Of a stretch of DNA of 64,000 nucleotides, positions 27,801-42,800 are shown in pieces; the first letter of the stretch is position 1; each line of letters begins with the position of its first letter. A program made the translations under genes and the position numbers. Location: the NCBI GenBank assembly GCA_916610825.1, contig OU744451.1, positions 5,979,345-6,043,344 of the forward strand. Reading direction: 5' to 3'. This DNA comes from Haliclystus octoradiatus. Its lineage: Eukaryota; Cnidaria; Staurozoa; Stauromedusae; Haliclystidae. The notes beneath the pieces were generated by a model, which saw only the letters and a list, made by a program, of their open reading frames with translations, had not been told where the DNA came from and did not search any database.

Positions 27801-30800
27801 ATCATACTTGCTGGTAAATCCTAACTCGATGGAATGAAGCGTGTCTCTCTGTTCAAAAATTGTTCAGCGAGTTGAATTAGAATCATTATAATAGTAGATT
27901 GAAGTTCATTGAATAATAAATAATAGCAAAAAAACAGGAAATGGAAATGAGCCTAAAATACGTCATCAAAATCATCACTAAACTGAATTGCGATCGCATG
28001 CCTTATAATACAATCCATGTCATAAGGCAATATGAAGCATCAATTACAATACGTTAGGGTACTAATTATCACATGGCTTCGCAATGATTGATTGCATGCA
28101 CTCAGAACAATACAATCACATTAAACTTCTTACCTATATTGAATGTTTGGCGTTGGTGCTTGGTTGGTGAGTATTGGTAGATGACCCCAAATACATAAAT
28201 AAGTACCAATACAGCATAAACGATACCTGTCACCACCAACCCAAGCACCAGTCACACTGCTAAGTCAGTGGAGTACCTAATATACTTACCTTACCATATT
28301 TTCTGCGGAGGGAGGGAATTTAATATCCTCATTCTGTGCAACTTCGCACTTCAATCAAATAATTAATAACATCATTCAATACTCTAATAACTCTAATAAA
28401 TATAATGTGCAAAAACCACCACTTATGGTGTGTAAGCAATTGTATCAAAATTTTGTGTATCAACTTCTAAGTCAAACTCAAAATATCCAAACAATCAATA
28501 GAAAATCAGTATCAAACTAATAAAACAATTATACCAAGTTGAAGAGCGATTCAAATTCTGCTAGCAAGCTAGACAAAATGGCAAGACTGACTACCACACC
28601 CAGATAATAGAGACATGCCATGCACACTACGAATAGTTCATAAAATCATACTCATTAACACTCACGTCGCATGGCCAATAAGATCCTAGTGTCAATCACT
28701 TTGTCCGCTGACCATTTATTCAATATAGCACTTGCCATGATAATCTCAACTTTAATAAGTTATTAACCGCCATATAGGCATCAGTTTAACCTCACTTAAA
28801 ATTTATCGTTTTAACCACAATAAACAGCATGCACAATACCTAAAATACATCATGACACCATACATTCAAAACATCCTAAACACAACACTTCACATATATA
28901 TAACCGAGACCAGGAAAACATGTTACCATGATCAATGTCAAAACTTAGAATCCTACAGTTCTATTAAGGTAATAACTTTTGTTGTTAGGATTTGGCACAC
29001 CGTTTTATCTCATGCTGTCAATCATCACATGTTAACCAATCAAGTCGATGCATCAGTGATTACATGTACAAAATCAGTTTGGTCTGCCATTGCCGATATG
29101 TTACGTAAAGAAGACAATGCAAAAACGTTAAAAGAGAAAGAGGAAAATCAACTTTATAAATTTAAAGTGATTAATGCAATGCCAAATGAAGAGGAGTTAG
29201 ATGAGGATGGGGCGTATGCATTCCCTACCTATGCGGAGCAGTATGCTGATATTCTACCGAAGGAAAGTTTTGATGAAGATCTATCTGCCACTGTCACAAC
29301 TGATGTGCGTGGCAATGACTGTGCTGATGTATCACTTGAAACTTTCAAATTCTACTCTGCATTATCGTACCGCAGCAAAACTAATAATCTTGAACTGCAA
29401 GAGAAACATTTAAAAGCAGTTATTTATCAATCTTTCTGGGTGGCATCAATGTTGACTGATGGTCTGGATTTTAATACAAGTAAGACAATATTAAAATCCA
29501 TACTGATAATAATAATACAGTAATAATAACAATATTTTGCTTGGTTTGTATTTTGCTACAAAGCAGATAGATTCCTTGATGAAATTATCATCTTTATTTT
29601 TATGAAGTAAGCTGTACTTCACTTTACAACTATAATACTTTGACTAGGGATGTAACCAGCTACCCAAATATGAACAGTCAAGATCTGGGAAGGTTAGAGC
29701 AAATTGAGAACAAAATCATTTTTTGATTTAATTAGTCTAAATCTCAACACAAATTTCAAAAGAAAATGTTGAGAAAATTTCAAGATTCTTGAAGGTTAAA
29801 TCTTTTGTCTGACACTCTGAACGGTTAAAATACTTAAATAACCTTTAAAACATAATATTTCATTATTTCTGATAAAGATATTGTAATGTATTGCAAACAT
29901 GTATCTCTCAAAGCTGTGAGATAGACAAGCATACATATTACTTTGACGAATGAGACACATCAACTGTATTTTTATGGTAATATCAGTAGTGAACACCAAC
30001 AACATTATCTAGCCATATCAAAACCAAGAAGCTTCAAAAGATACTACTGTGTAACATCGTTAATATCACTGTCCTTGTGCAGCCAAAAATTGTGATAATA
30101 AACGGGTCGGCATATTAACCGGAATGAAATAGTTGAGTTTGATAAGAACTGGTTTTGAAAAATCAGTGATATTAAGTGGATGGTGAAGTTAATGGATTAC
30201 ACCGTACCATACTTTCTATCCCCTGGTGAAATATCATACTTGCGTTTGTTTGGTTTCTCCAGGAAGCACATGCAATAGTATGGATTATGACTTTCTTGCA
30301 TCATTCATCAGTTCAACATTTTCTTCATTATGATTAGGTCAACATAGTTGCATCAGAATATAAATGTAATCATCAGTAATCATCATGAGTATTGTGAAGA
30401 CACCATGAAAATGTAAAAACAAAACATTTTTAAGCCATGAAAAGTTTGAAAATTATGAAAACATCCATATTCACGATATTAAAATGTGATGAAAACGCAA
30501 TGACTGAATTTATTCCATCTTTTATCAACCTAGGATTGCAGGATTTCCACTTTTGTTGGACCCTGATCATAGCATACCCATATAACAGCATTATCTATAA
30601 TGTATCTGATTCTCTAATTGTAGCTTGTCACCTTGATTCCGTTCTTGGTCCGTCACATCTTATGATGTCACACAATCTGGCAAGCTCACTTGCTTCGAAT
30701 GAACAGCTGAAATCCCTGCCGTCTGATTTCAACATCTATGAAGATTCTCACATTCCAACTGCACTGGCTATCAAAACTTTGTTGTCAAAATTTGAACGCT

Positions 30801-33800
30801 CTCTTGATGATCTCTTGACACAATTTCCTGACCATCCTGTCATTTTACAGGTAGGATTTCCTGTTTATGTTATATGTATATGTGTATTCTGTATCAAATC
30901 GTCTGCTTATACACAGTGTTTGACCAAAGGTTTATAGGGCCATTTACACTGCAGCAAAACAGGCACGGTACTCGTCAATTAACACCCGAGGTGTTAACAA
31001 GAATGCGGCCCGTGCTGGTTTTTTTCAGGGTTTACACACCTTATTGAAAACTGTTTTCAAGATCGCCCGTGCCTATTTTTAAGCGGGCCGAGATTGAAAA
31101 CTTACAAACTGAATTATAGGTTTCTCATTATTTAATGATTTTATCGGTGAAATTCGAAAAATTGAGATTCAATCAAGGTAAATAACTTGTCAGGATTCCG
31201 TTGAACTGAAAATCACTATGTTTTTCATCAATTATAATATTTATATTTTTGTAACATTCTTATCTCAATTAAGCAAAATTCATATACATTTGAGGTAGTA
31301 TTTCACCTCCTGAACATGCTACCACGCTAGAGCAGTATTTCTGTAACAAAATACACATCTAAATTTACGCTCCGCACTCGTAGTTACAATTTGCATAATT
31401 AAACCTTATACTACAGAAACTTCATTAATTTTCTACAGAAATACGAAACAAAATATGCTTAATATGCTTATCTAACTTACTAACCTTTAGTCTGTTACTG
31501 ATTTTATTAGAAAACCTCAGAATTCCACTGTAAAGAGACGCAACTTCTGCGATGACGTCATAATTACTGCAAAAAGGCACGGTGCCCACTTTCTGAGCGG
31601 GCCGAGACTACCTCGAGAAATGATCTCGGCCCGATCAAAATAGTTGGCACAAAGTTCATATGTCTGAAAAAGCCGTTTAGACAGTGTTTTAGCTTGGCCC
31701 GTGCCCAAAACCACTTGACACCTTCACACCTTTGATGAGTTAATTGACGAGTACCGTGCCTATTTTGCTGCAGTGTAAATGGCCCTTGACTTTCCGTAAT
31801 TCTACGACATTTTCAAATTTGTCTTCTGAGCTTTTGTTTTGAAATTGATTTTTTTTCCTCAGAATGAAATTTTTGTTGAGGTTTGACCTATAAATCAAAT
31901 AAATTTAAATTTCATTCTGAAACTGCAGAGTCTAGAATCGCAAGATCCCCACTTTTGTTTGACTCTGAATATAAAATATTATTTTGTTTGCCTTCTAGCT
32001 GAAACAGATTATCAAACGTATTCTATCGTTCTCTCTAACATCACCTCTCATGAAACTCCTTACTGGTTTGGAAATCCTTCTGAAACAAGCACAGGTATTG
32101 TAACTCATCTGATATTGAAGCTAAAAATATTGTGTGTGTGTGTGGATCAAACGGCCCCTACAATCACGAATCTTTCAAGTAAAGTCGAACTTGCTTAGTA
32201 TGATAAAAAGTGGGACATGAATTTTGTTAAACTTAAATCTTACTGAAAACGTACTGAATAGCATGGCGGCTCCTAAAAGCAAAACAAAGTCAGTGCTGGA
32301 AATTAAAATTTTCGTTCGATGCGCAAAGCAAAGGGAAAATTTGGAAAAAACGAAGCATGTTGGGTACAACTATTTATGGCTGAGAAAATCGTGAAAAACC
32401 ACCGCAAAAACACATACACAAAGACATTAGAGCATTTATTGGTATATATTACTGTTTATAACGTACTGAATTTAAATGATGTTCCTGGTGATATTTGGTA
32501 TCTTTCTTCCTATAAATAATAGACTATAATGGCACATCTCCTATGATATACTTTTGAAAGTTCCTTAGGTGGGATGCCGATATAAACAGTTTCTACTGTA
32601 TGATGCATCATCACTCGTTAGCATCTGTCTGTTTTTGCCACTCCAGGAATGGGAACAATACTCATCAAAACAATTATCACTACAAGCTGAACTTGAACTC
32701 ATCACAAATCAAATTATTGATTTAAGGAAATCTGAATTACGGTAAATTGTTTTACATAGCTATTGTGTACTATTAAAGAAATACGATTGAAACACATTGA
32801 TTATTGATTACAGTATTTTCTATAATTGTAATCTACCTTTAAAATTTACAGCTGTTGGAAACAACTTCTTAACAATGTTGAACGAAAAGAAATAGAAGCT
32901 ATTTCAAAATGGTGGCATCATATCTATCTAATGGTGCAAGAATTCCTTATTGGTCAGTTTGTAAAAACAACATAATTTTCAATTGCTATTTATTAAGTTA
33001 TTCTGCTGTAAAAGTTTGAGAATCTGATCCTACCTGATTTTTATTGGATTTGAATTGAATTTTTTACTTTCAGATTGGATTTCAATAGATGCATTCGACT
33101 ATTTTCTATTAATATTTTATAACTTCTTATTGTTTTTTTGTTATCGTCATCATCGACGTAACTGTAATGAGTATTATAAATTATTAGGATTCGAATTCTA
33201 TCGGATCAGATCAGATTCTCAACTTAAGGGCCATTTACACTGAAGCAAAATAGGCACGATACTCGTCAATTAACACATCAAAGGTGTGAAGGTGTCAAGT
33301 GGTTTGGGCACGGGCCAAGCTAAATCACTGTCTAAACGGCTTTATCAAACATTGAAAAGCGGCACCGTGCCTACTATTTTGATCGGGCCGAGATCAAATC
33401 TCGAGGTAGTCTCGGCCTGCTCAGAAAGTGGGCACCGTGCCTTTTTGCAGTAATTATGACGTCATCGCAGAAGTTGCTTCTCTTTACAGTGTAATTCTGA
33501 GGTTTTCTAATAAAATCAGTAACAGACTATAAGATTAGTAAGTTAGATAAGCATATTAAGCATATTTTGTTTCGTATTTCTGTAGAAAATTAATGAAGTT
33601 TCTGTAGTATAAGGTTTAATTATGCAAATTGTAACTACGACTGCGGAGCGTAAATTTAGATGTGTATTTTGTTACAGAAATACTGCTCTAGCGTGGTAGC
33701 ATGTTCAGGAGGTGAAGGACTAATTCAAATGTATATGAATTTTGCTTAATTAAGACAAGAATGTTACAAAAATATAAATATTATAATTGATGAAAAACAT

Positions 33801-36800
33801 AGTGATTTTCAGTTCAACGGAATCCTGACAAGTTATTTAACTTGATTGAATCTCAATTTATCAAATTTCACGGATAACATCATTAAATAATGAGAAACCT
33901 ATAATTGCGTTTGTAAGTTTTCAATCTCGGCCCGCTTAAAAATAGGCACGGGCGATCTTGAAAACAGTTTTTAATAAGCTGTGTAAACCCTGAAAAAAAA
34001 CAGCACGGGCCGCATTCTTGTTAACACCTCGGGTGTTAATTGACGAGTACCGTGCCTGTTTGCTGCAGTGTAAATGGCCCTGTACACACTGCATCTGAAT
34101 ATTTCTGAAGTTGTTCCGATTTAACTCATTCGAATCAGATTCGGAACTGAATTTTTTTGCAAACATTCAGATTACCAATGCTTAGCCTGGTCCTTGACAA
34201 AAATCAAATCTATAGATTAGTTACTGTTTTGTGTTTCAGACCAATGCAACAAGTTTTGGGAGTCAGAAGTATTTTCATCGTTGAAGGAATTTGTTGAATC
34301 GTCTAGTCTGGGTGATTTCAAGGCTCGTCTTGACATGTTACAGTCGTTTCATGACCATCTTTTACTTGAATCAAACTCAACAGAATCACATTCACAAGGT
34401 AGGTTTTCATTGTAATGAGTTCATGAACGATTCAAAAACAGTTCATGCACTCCATAAACATTAGAAACTGTTTATGAAGACCGTATAAACTGTCCAAGAA
34501 CATTAATGGGACTGTTTTTCATGGACCTATTTGCGAACCTTTTATGAAGTTTTCCTTCATTAATCATGGAAATTTGAAAATTGGATCATTTAAAATTCAA
34601 CTCAAAAGAAACAGTTCGGTGATCATGCTATAGTGTGGAAGTTGGAGAGACATTAACTCACATGATTCATCTTCTCACTATTCTGTTAGTTACTTTACAA
34701 ATAGAAACTGATAATTAAGTAATTTTGACATTACATCTTTTTTAAAGATCTTTGTAATGGCCTCAGCTCAATGATCAGCTATTATGGCCTCTTTTTGGAA
34801 CCAATTAATGATCATGTGACAACCTTTCGCCAAAAGATTGACAAAGACTTACAGGTTGGGATTACTTAATGGATATATCTTTGAAATTTTAATTTAAAAA
34901 TTTTTCATTGATGACAATTGATGGTTGCATATTCTGTAGGATTTTATCAAAGTGGCAAGATGGAATGATATCAATTACTGGGCAATGCGCCAAGCCAACG
35001 AAAAGTCACATCGTAAACTCAAAAAATTCACATCGAAATTTTCGGTATGTTACTTGATGACATACTTTTAATTGTCTGTCATATACGTTATCACAAGTAA
35101 GAGACTGTGAGACATCTATCAAATATCAAAATTATATAATTGTAGTTGCTGATTTTGAAGTTATTAGTATAATTGGAATATATTTGTTCTTCGTGCAAAA
35201 AATGATACTGTCACTTACTCAACATAAGGATAAATAATACGTTACGAGGCATCAACATACAGTGTGATATTAAGCAGAACAGGATATTAAAAGTAGTGAT
35301 ATAATAGGGTAACATGCTGTATTAGTGAGCATTTTAATCTGTAAATAATAAGCCAATGTTTCTTCTTTCTCCTCGTAGAATATATTGCGGGAACCAGCTC
35401 TTCCTCACTTCAAATTGAAAGTCAAAGTCAACCAAGATGAATCAAGACAAACAGCATTCATTGATGCAAATGACTTGAAACATTTGATAACAAAGGAAGC
35501 GGCTATTATTGAAGAACAAAACGTAACTATTGATATCAAAGTTGCTGGCGATTGTGTACGCTCTGAGTCTGTTCAAAAATTGGCTTCTAAAATGGTTAAG
35601 AAATTCATGACGTTAGTGAAGAAAGATGTATTTTGTTCTGATGGTGTACATGTCAATGAATTTATTGGTATGTTTTTGAAAAGTATAGTCTTACCTGTGG
35701 AATTGTTCAATCTTATTTTGATGTATCATTATTCATCTCATTTGCTAGGTGGCCTAATTAACGAGGTCAAAACACTCCGAGCGCTAAACATTGATAAAGT
35801 GGTAAGCATAAGCATCCATGAGCTGTAAGATACAAACTTCAAACAGTGAAACCTTTATATAACATCCACTAATAAGATCTAAATAAATTGACCACAGTGG
35901 ACAGGTAATTTTTATACATAGGGTTGATTAAATAGAATAATGATTTGAGTGTATTATCAAGTGGCCACTATAGACAGGTGGCTGCTATGTAGAGGATTCC
36001 ATTCTAGCAGGTGTTGCAATAATGTTTTGGTTTATAAGGTTTTGTTTTGCCATCTCCTTACATTTTTAATGTGACAGTTTCCTCTTTTTGCAGCCCAAAG
36101 AGAAAAAAGAATCTGCACAGAAACAAATAAATAACAGAAAACGAAATGCACTATGGTCGCTATACAAAGTTTTGAAATCACTTGGTATAAATTATGCGTT
36201 TACTTTGATATGTATTATACATATGTATGCTAATCTTTATTTCACACGTACGTACCTTAACCTGATGATTGTTTTTTGTTAAAGGTCTGTCGTATCGCAA
36301 GGGATTAATAGATAAAGACCTAGACCCAATGCATGCTTCAGTCTCTATCCTACCCAACGAATTCAACGCAATCTCTCAGTAAGTTTAACAACACTATTAA
36401 TTGACAGTTTTTATCTTTTTAATTATTAATGATGTTTTGCTATTTTTTTAAAAATTAGATTCAAAGATATTCAAGAAAAGACAGAGCAAATAATTGATAG
36501 CTGTCAATCATACCATATGCGTTGCCTAGCAAAAGATCAAGTGTTTGCTGCTAAAATTGCATTACCATCTAAAGTATGTCATGAAATTAGTGAAATATTG
36601 TATCCCTATCTATTTTGGTATCTAATCCAACTGTGATATATCTTGTCGTTAGGACTTGGCACCACCTGAAGTACAACGTTGCCATGGTTTTACTAGACAT
36701 GTGCAACAGTGTTGCATGAAACAGAGACTTGTTATTAAAAGACAGCTTGCTACATTGTCTAATTTAAGGTATATTGTGTTATGATTATTTGGTACAGTGA

Positions 36801-39800
36801 AACCTGTATACAACAGCCAGCTACGAGAGGTAGATACATTGATAATTAGAGACAGGTGACCTTTATATACAGGTTTGATTCAATAGAAAATACTATTTTA
36901 GACATTGCAAGAGTGACCACTATAGACAGCTGGCCGCTGTATAGAGGTGACCGCTGTAACAGATTTGACTGTATGTTATTTTTATTTTATGAAGAAACTG
37001 CTAATATGTATGTTTCTGTTTTTATCAAGGTTTTCATCAGCTAGTCTTGCAGCAGCTGTTAATGATAACACATCTTCGAATGGAAGTAGGCCGATTTTGC
37101 CTCCTCAATTGGCGACATCTAAGGCTATGGTTAGTCCCATATATTGCCAGTGTTATCATAACTTTTCCCCGTGAGAAAAATGCATGAATATGTGAACATG
37201 AAGTTGCCCAGTTGTTTATAAACTTTTGATGAACGGTCCAAGAAATGTTCATGAACAACATTTGAGCAATTTTACTTTCATGAACGGATTCATGACCCAA
37301 CAAGAAACTGTCCGGAAACTGTTTATTGACTCGTTCATTTATTATTTGACAGTAATTCATATTTTGCCATTCAATATCAATTTCTAATTTTATATTTCAG
37401 ATTGACCTTGACAAGTTGTGTCATTGTATTATGTATTCCGTGCGTATGTTTTTGCTGTATGCGAAATGTGATGTCGCCGAATCATCAGCAGGTGTTGAAG
37501 ATCTTGCCAATGTAAGGGAATACGTTACGAATTTCATCAATTAACAATTATCGAACGAGATTGAGCATGACACTGAGAATTATCAGGCCGAGGCGCGTGT
37601 TATCTGCGTGACCTGATAATTCTCAGTGTCGTGCGAAATCGAGTTTGATAATTGTTTTATTAATAATCCATACCTTGATTAATCCCATGAAATATTCAAG
37701 AACAACTGCGTTTGAGAAATATTACGAATTCATCACAACAAGTTTGTTTACATATGTCTTCATAATTTAGAGACTTTAACGCCATCAACTTGATTAGATG
37801 AAGACTTCTTTGCATTTAGTTGTCCTCTTTCTAATTATTCGCATCGTTTTTATAATAAACTTGACAATTCTGGTTTCTGTATTGTAGTAAATCTATATTT
37901 TGAAAAGTCAAAAATTTGTAAAAAAGAGTTTTTCTATCACGTCAGTCTGGAAACCTTGGAGATGCTATTGTCTCGACATATTGTCGCGACCTAATTGTCT
38001 CAAGCTCTACTTTATTGTCTGAGATTATTTCGTCACGTTTGAAGACACTAGGAATTGTCGGTGTTCGATTAACCAATAGGAAGCAAGAAAACGTTCGAAA
38101 AAACTTGCCATTAATAATGATATGTGTTATTGCATTTGCATCTATTCAACACTTTTGTTTATTTGGTTTTGAATTGTCTAGTCTGTAATAGCTGCTGTCA
38201 CACTCCTGTCAAGAAAAACACATCAACGTTCCAAAGACTTGAGTAAACCAGAATTGCCTACACTTGCTACATGGTAAATAATGCTTTATGTTTCTGTAAT
38301 TGTTATGCTTCTATATGCTGTAATATCTGTATGGTTCTACAAATCTCTATGAGTTTATGCTGCTGTTGCTACTGGCAAACCTGTCATCCCCTGCGAAAAA
38401 AAGCTCATGAGTTCATGAACAGTATGAACTTGTGGGCAATTTCACGTTCATGAAGTGTTCATGAACTCTTTGTAACTGTTCATGATCTGTCCATGAACCC
38501 ACAAAATAATGTTTATGAATTGTTCATGAAGTTCATGAACTGTGCATAAACTCTTAGATTTTTTGCAGGGGATGCTCTGTCGCTCCATCTGTAGTCCCCT
38601 GTCTGTCCGAACACATGTCCCTATGATACCTGTGATGGAATCAACTAATATAATCAGTAAATTTGAAAAAGCTCATTAATCGGAAACAGTTATAACAAAT
38701 CATTATCATGTCACATTGAGACCGAGATCAGGCTTCAATGTTGATCTGATTAAGGATTACCACTCAATTCCAATGTTTGTAGTCATACTGACTTTATTAC
38801 AGATCAAACTTTTTGAAGCTAGCGATTTTCCATATTTTGGAGCAATTGTGTTACCCTAGGATTTCATGCACGCTCTTTTGATCATCTTTTAAAGATGCTT
38901 TAATTAATCACTCAATGACCGCACTATTTGTCGTGAAACTTGATATATTGAAAATCAGTATGTTTTGAATCATATGCTCAAATCACACACTTACACATCT
39001 TTTGCAATACTGACTTTAATCGTACAGTGAAACCTGTATATAACAGCCAGCTACAAGAGGTAGATACATTGACCATTATGGACAGGTGGCCTTCAAATAC
39101 AGGTTTTATTCAATAGAAAATTCAATTTTGGAAATTGCAAGAGTGACCACTGTAGACAGGTGGCCCCTGTATAGAGGTGACCGTTATAACAGGTTTGACT
39201 GTATGTTTATTTTTGTGTGTTTGTGTGTTTAGGTCTGATGTACAGATGATTGCCGACTGTAGCAAATGCCTTCAAGAGTTACATCACACGCTTACAGAAA
39301 TGATATCTCCATGGCAATAGTATGTTTACATATTTAAATCTACCTATTTTATCATTTGTTGTCTGTGAATTGATAGATGATGATGTTTACTTTCTGTTAG
39401 TTACGATGAAAGAACTGTGTCCATTACCTCTGGCGTAAGCAATATCATCAAGGATATTGCTGAATTCATTGATGAAACATCTGATTTGATTAAAACACAA
39501 GAGAAAATCTCTATGCACACAGATGAGGTTGAACCTCCATCACAGCGTGAGTCACGTTGTTCTCTTTGTCAATTAATCTAAGCCTTGGGCTTAACAACAC
39601 AATATTTCTTTGTTCCTACGACAGTAGCTAATTCATGCTGCTGTTATTTTAGATGCCAACACATTTCAAGAAGTCATTCTCAGCGCTTTGAATGGTTTCC
39701 AGGAAGTAATGATGTCATTGAGAAACAACACTCCAGCGCCAAAAACAGGCGAAGGTATACGTGAACAATTTCTTACATTCAGTTGATATTTTATACACTG

Positions 39801-42800
39801 AATGATGTTATTTACAGTCGGACCTGTTCATCTAGACACCTGTTTTAGACACCTCAAGGCCTGCTGTTTTGAATTTTAATAGTAGCGGACACCGCCTGAT
39901 GCAGACAACAGATACCTTCAAAGGTCTTTTGAGGCTGATATACCTATGTTAACCTGTCTTATAATTTGCAATTATTTCGCAAGTTAAACTAGATGACAAT
40001 ACTGGCACCAAAGCCATGAAACAAATCGTGAAATTTCGTTGCATTTTCATTGCATTTTAAGGGGGTTCGCTACACATAATGCCAAATTTCAATTCTATAA
40101 TAAATCGTTGAAATGAAATAAAAATGAGGGGTCACCCTATGATTTGGGGCACAGGGGTCGCTCAAACCCCCACTGATTTTGGGGACCAAAATCTGCGCAG
40201 TTGTTTGATATTCTTCAAAAAGTCAGACGGATACATGAGCGACACAGATTTTTTGACGAAAGACTATCAGACATATATCAATAGATAGCAAAATTAAAAT
40301 TTGACTCTACCTAATCATGGTTGTCTCTATTGAGACCCCCTGGGGAGTGCTCATTTTCACCTATTTTCAGTACTTTACATCAAGATGGTCATATAAAAAC
40401 CTACAAATTTTCTGTGAATTATGTCTATGGTGTACTATCTATATCACAAATAAAAATAAGGGATCACCATATTTGTTTACCGGCAAAAGTGGATCAAAGT
40501 GGAAATATTCAATTTAATGGCGAAAATTCAGTTCTCTACAAGGGGCAAATATGCTCCAGGATATTTCAAACAAACAATTTATGTACCACAGTGGCGTACA
40601 TATATAGAAATGCTCATTTGACGAATATAACATGAATTCCTCAAATTAATTTCTCATCAGGGGAACGAGGATAATTATACCCCATTTTGCTCATTAAAAC
40701 CCATAAAATCAATTAAAATAGAACTACTGAGTTAATTTCAAGACAGCTCTCTCAGGAATCTCAAAGGAGCCCTCCAGTTTAATGGACAACATCTGAAAAC
40801 AATTGTTTTTAAACAGTGGGAAAGATTTTTGAGACTTCTAAATAGTGAAATGATACATTGGACTTGTAGATCATAAATAGCTAGATTAATCTTTGCATGG
40901 CTAGATCACAAATACAGACAATCACCAAGGCCATTTGATGAGTTAATACAGTAATTTTAAATCAAGAGCTATGTTGAAATGAGTTTGAATGCTTTCAAAC
41001 TTACCTTTCGGAAGTCACTACATAATGTAAACATTGTAATTTCACAACAAAAAAACTCCCACTTCAGAGCAGAAACAAATGTATGCTGGCATGCTGATGC
41101 TATTTTAGCCATTATAAGCAAAAATAACGTTTCAAGCACTACTGAGGTACTTATAGACAATAAATATTATGATATATCTCATTTGATTGAATATCCAAAA
41201 GCTATTTTTAAAAACATTTGAGTTAACGTTTCGTTTTCACATTTCCCGCCTGTTCTTACAAAACAAGCTGCCATCTTTAAATTGTTTTTTTCATACAAAA
41301 ATGACTAATTATAAATTCAAAATGGGGCAACTGTCGCGAACCCCCTTAAAAGGCATTTTCACATTGTAATATTGTGAATATGTTTTCATGGTTTTCAAGC
41401 TTTTTCATGGCCAAAAAAATTTGTGGTTTTCACTGTCACTTTTCACTTCACAACCCTGTCATGACATTTTTATTGTTTTGGTTTTGGTAATGTGATGGGG
41501 ATGAAATATATAATTTTGCAAGCAATGCACTATCAATGTACTAATTTTAAATATTTTATTTAGTAGATGACATGTCATTGGATAATAAACTGGTTCCATC
41601 TCTTGTCAATAATTTATTTTCAACTTTGGATAAATTGAATGCTGACACACTTGAATTGAAACTTTGTACGTTCATCAATGATCTAAAATTATCATATGCG
41701 ACTGAAGCACCACAATCATCCAATGAAGACACATTGTTATGCTATTGGAAAGCATTAAATGTGATTCTAACTCAATACATAAACACATTTACCTATCATT
41801 TACTTGAACTGTTGCAAGCTAATCATGTCACGTCAAAACTCTGCTATGTCCTCTTATCAATATTTACAGACCTGGCTGAGGAAGTAAGTTGCTGACGTCA
41901 AACTGATGTCACATGTCTGTATTATGTCTCTGTTTATACAAATAACAGCATTCAGTAATTGGTACCCTCAACATTCAAGCTCTCAACTAGCTGCGTACCA
42001 GCCCCGAGGTTTTTTCTGAAACCATAGGGTCTGTGAACTAATGTGTGATTTTTAGCCCATCGAAAATAACACATATAGCGTACTATTGGTAAATTATTCA
42101 CACTCTATAACAAAAGATCAATTGTCACAAAATCACAACTCTTCGTCAATCACGTCATACTCATCAGCAACAACAATGACATTAATGATAATTCATCCAA
42201 ATGCATAAAATATATTCCAAACTCATGGGAACTTGATAGGCTATAAGTTGAACTTTAGTTCACAGACCCTATGGTTTCAGGAAAAACCTCGGGGCTGGTC
42301 GCAGGCTAACTCACAACTTACAAAAGTCATGTCTCAATTTTTATTAATCTCCCCTGGCCAGTGTCCGACAAAATTAGGAATCCTGCGATCCTAGATTCCA
42401 GAAGTATAGAGAAAATTCAGAAGAACATTGTTATTTTTATGATTTATCGGTCAAACGTCAACATGAAATTCAGAAGAAAATGATGCAATTCCTCTACGAT
42501 TCCAGTAGACTGAACCTTTTGTCGGACATTGCGTCTGGCCATAGTCATTTTTTGTAGCGTACATTTCCTTGATTGCATTTTTATTTTAAGAGTTTATCTA
42601 GATTAAACTCAAATCCTCACTCACTGTCTGACACATCTTAAGGGATGTTTTTATGAGTCAGGCTAGCCCGGGTGACAGTAACACAGGCTGTTTATGACGC
42701 CTGTGTATATGACATTTTCAGGTCTCGAGGCTGGTCGCGCTTTTCAAACCCATTTCATTTTTATATTTTCAATTTGATCTTAATGTTTTTATCTAAAATG

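Noticed and set aside
33074..33243. Open frame after a good acceptor in the intron between exons 46 and 47
   Set aside because: Its hydrophobic translation does not fit midasin, runs into the inverted element, and exon 46 joins exon 47 in correct phase without it.
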